Positions 63,955 to 64,000 of a stretch of DNA of 64,000 nt are shown here, piece after piece. How positions within the stretch are numbered: the first letter of the stretch is position 1; each line of letters begins with the position of its first letter. The stretch lies in contig NZ_CAKASL010000001.1 in assembly GCF_916858655.1 (NCBI RefSeq), positions 496,001-560,000 of the forward strand. The letters run 5' to 3'. The notes below the pieces were generated by a model that was not told where the DNA came from, ran no database searches, and saw only the letters and a program-made list of their open reading frames with translations. The stretch is from Aeromicrobium sp. Leaf350 (GTDB lineage Bacteria > Actinomycetota > Actinomycetes > Propionibacteriales > Nocardioidaceae). A program made the position numbers and the translations under genes.

Positions 63955-64000
63955 GCGAGCGGCCTCCGCCGATCCGCGGGACGGCCGCTGCCCAGGCACG

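Overview
The window is a 64 kb stretch of very high-GC chromosome from an actinobacterium, most likely a Nocardioidaceae-type organism (Aeromicrobium/Nocardioides-like; this placement is inference). Support comes from mycothiol synthesis (mshB), a WhiB regulator, a 7Fe ferredoxin next to a DapC-type aminotransferase, the actinobacterial families DUF3117, DUF3499, DUF5719 and TIGR03089, a WS/DGAT acyltransferase, and a DUF222/HNH gene. No prophage, plasmid, CRISPR array, defence island or complete insertion sequence is visible. Most of the window is ordinary chromosome in compact operons, many joined by 4-bp ATGA/GTGA overlaps.

Layout. 0-3.4 kb: glycerol use (glpK, glpD running off the left edge) and a divergent NAD(P)-binding reductase/HxlR pair with a palindromic operator. 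3.4-3.8 kb: a non-coding block of palindromes and a 92-bp direct repeat. 3.8-9.4 kb: an unusual Nramp-family transporter, a PYROXD2-like FAD oxidoreductase and a large secreted renal-dipeptidase-like protein with a sortase-type tail. 9.4-11 kb: tRNA-Lys and a decayed DUF222/HNH gene. 11-12.7 kb: three small metabolic genes. 12.7-20.3 kb: a complete kdpFABCDE potassium-uptake operon with four 11-bp operator repeats in front of it. 20.3-24.4 kb: a TIGR03086 protein, two CitE/malyl-CoA-lyase-like genes, dapC and fdxA. 24.4-30.2 kb: a GNAT protein, a Tat lipoprotein intradiol dioxygenase, and the mshB-DUF6113-flavin reductase-vanW operon. 30-36.9 kb: an S9 peptidase, a DUF7937-like membrane protein, manB, DUF3499 and a metallopeptidase-fold protein. 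36.9-37.3 kb: a nested inverted-repeat element. 37.3-44.9 kb: cell-envelope genes (DUF5719, a giant GT2 protein, whiB2, a reduced CofD/FbiA homologue, TIGR03089, a polysaccharide ABC exporter). 44.9-50.9 kb: WS/DGAT, a lipase-like hydrolase, an MgtE-N/CBS protein, DUF1003, mrp, tatB. 51-56 kb: sigE with its zinc anti-sigma, an O-methyltransferase, DUF3117, tag, a voltage-gated channel. 56-64 kb: dapE, VOC, an antibiotic-kinase homologue, fadE, mqo, purE/purK.

Several blocks match gene order known in mycobacteria (mshB...fdxC; tag-DUF3117...sigE-rseA...tatB...mrp; pmmA-DUF3499-whiB2; fadE25-purE-purK), so these are conserved housekeeping neighbourhoods.

The less ordinary signals are mostly non-coding. 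They include a family of long hairpins between convergent genes whose ends are conserved but whose self-complementary cores differ, a 228-bp element bounded by 25-bp inverted repeats, and a 92-bp repeat spaced exactly 250 bp. At least a dozen genes carry a -10 hexamer 6-8 nt before the start codon, so their mRNAs are probably leaderless. A seven-codon leaderless upstream ORF is coupled to a methyltransferase. Among proteins, the voltage-gated channel with a TGDDW filter, the Nramp protein without the usual metal-site motifs, and the CofD remnant merit attention.
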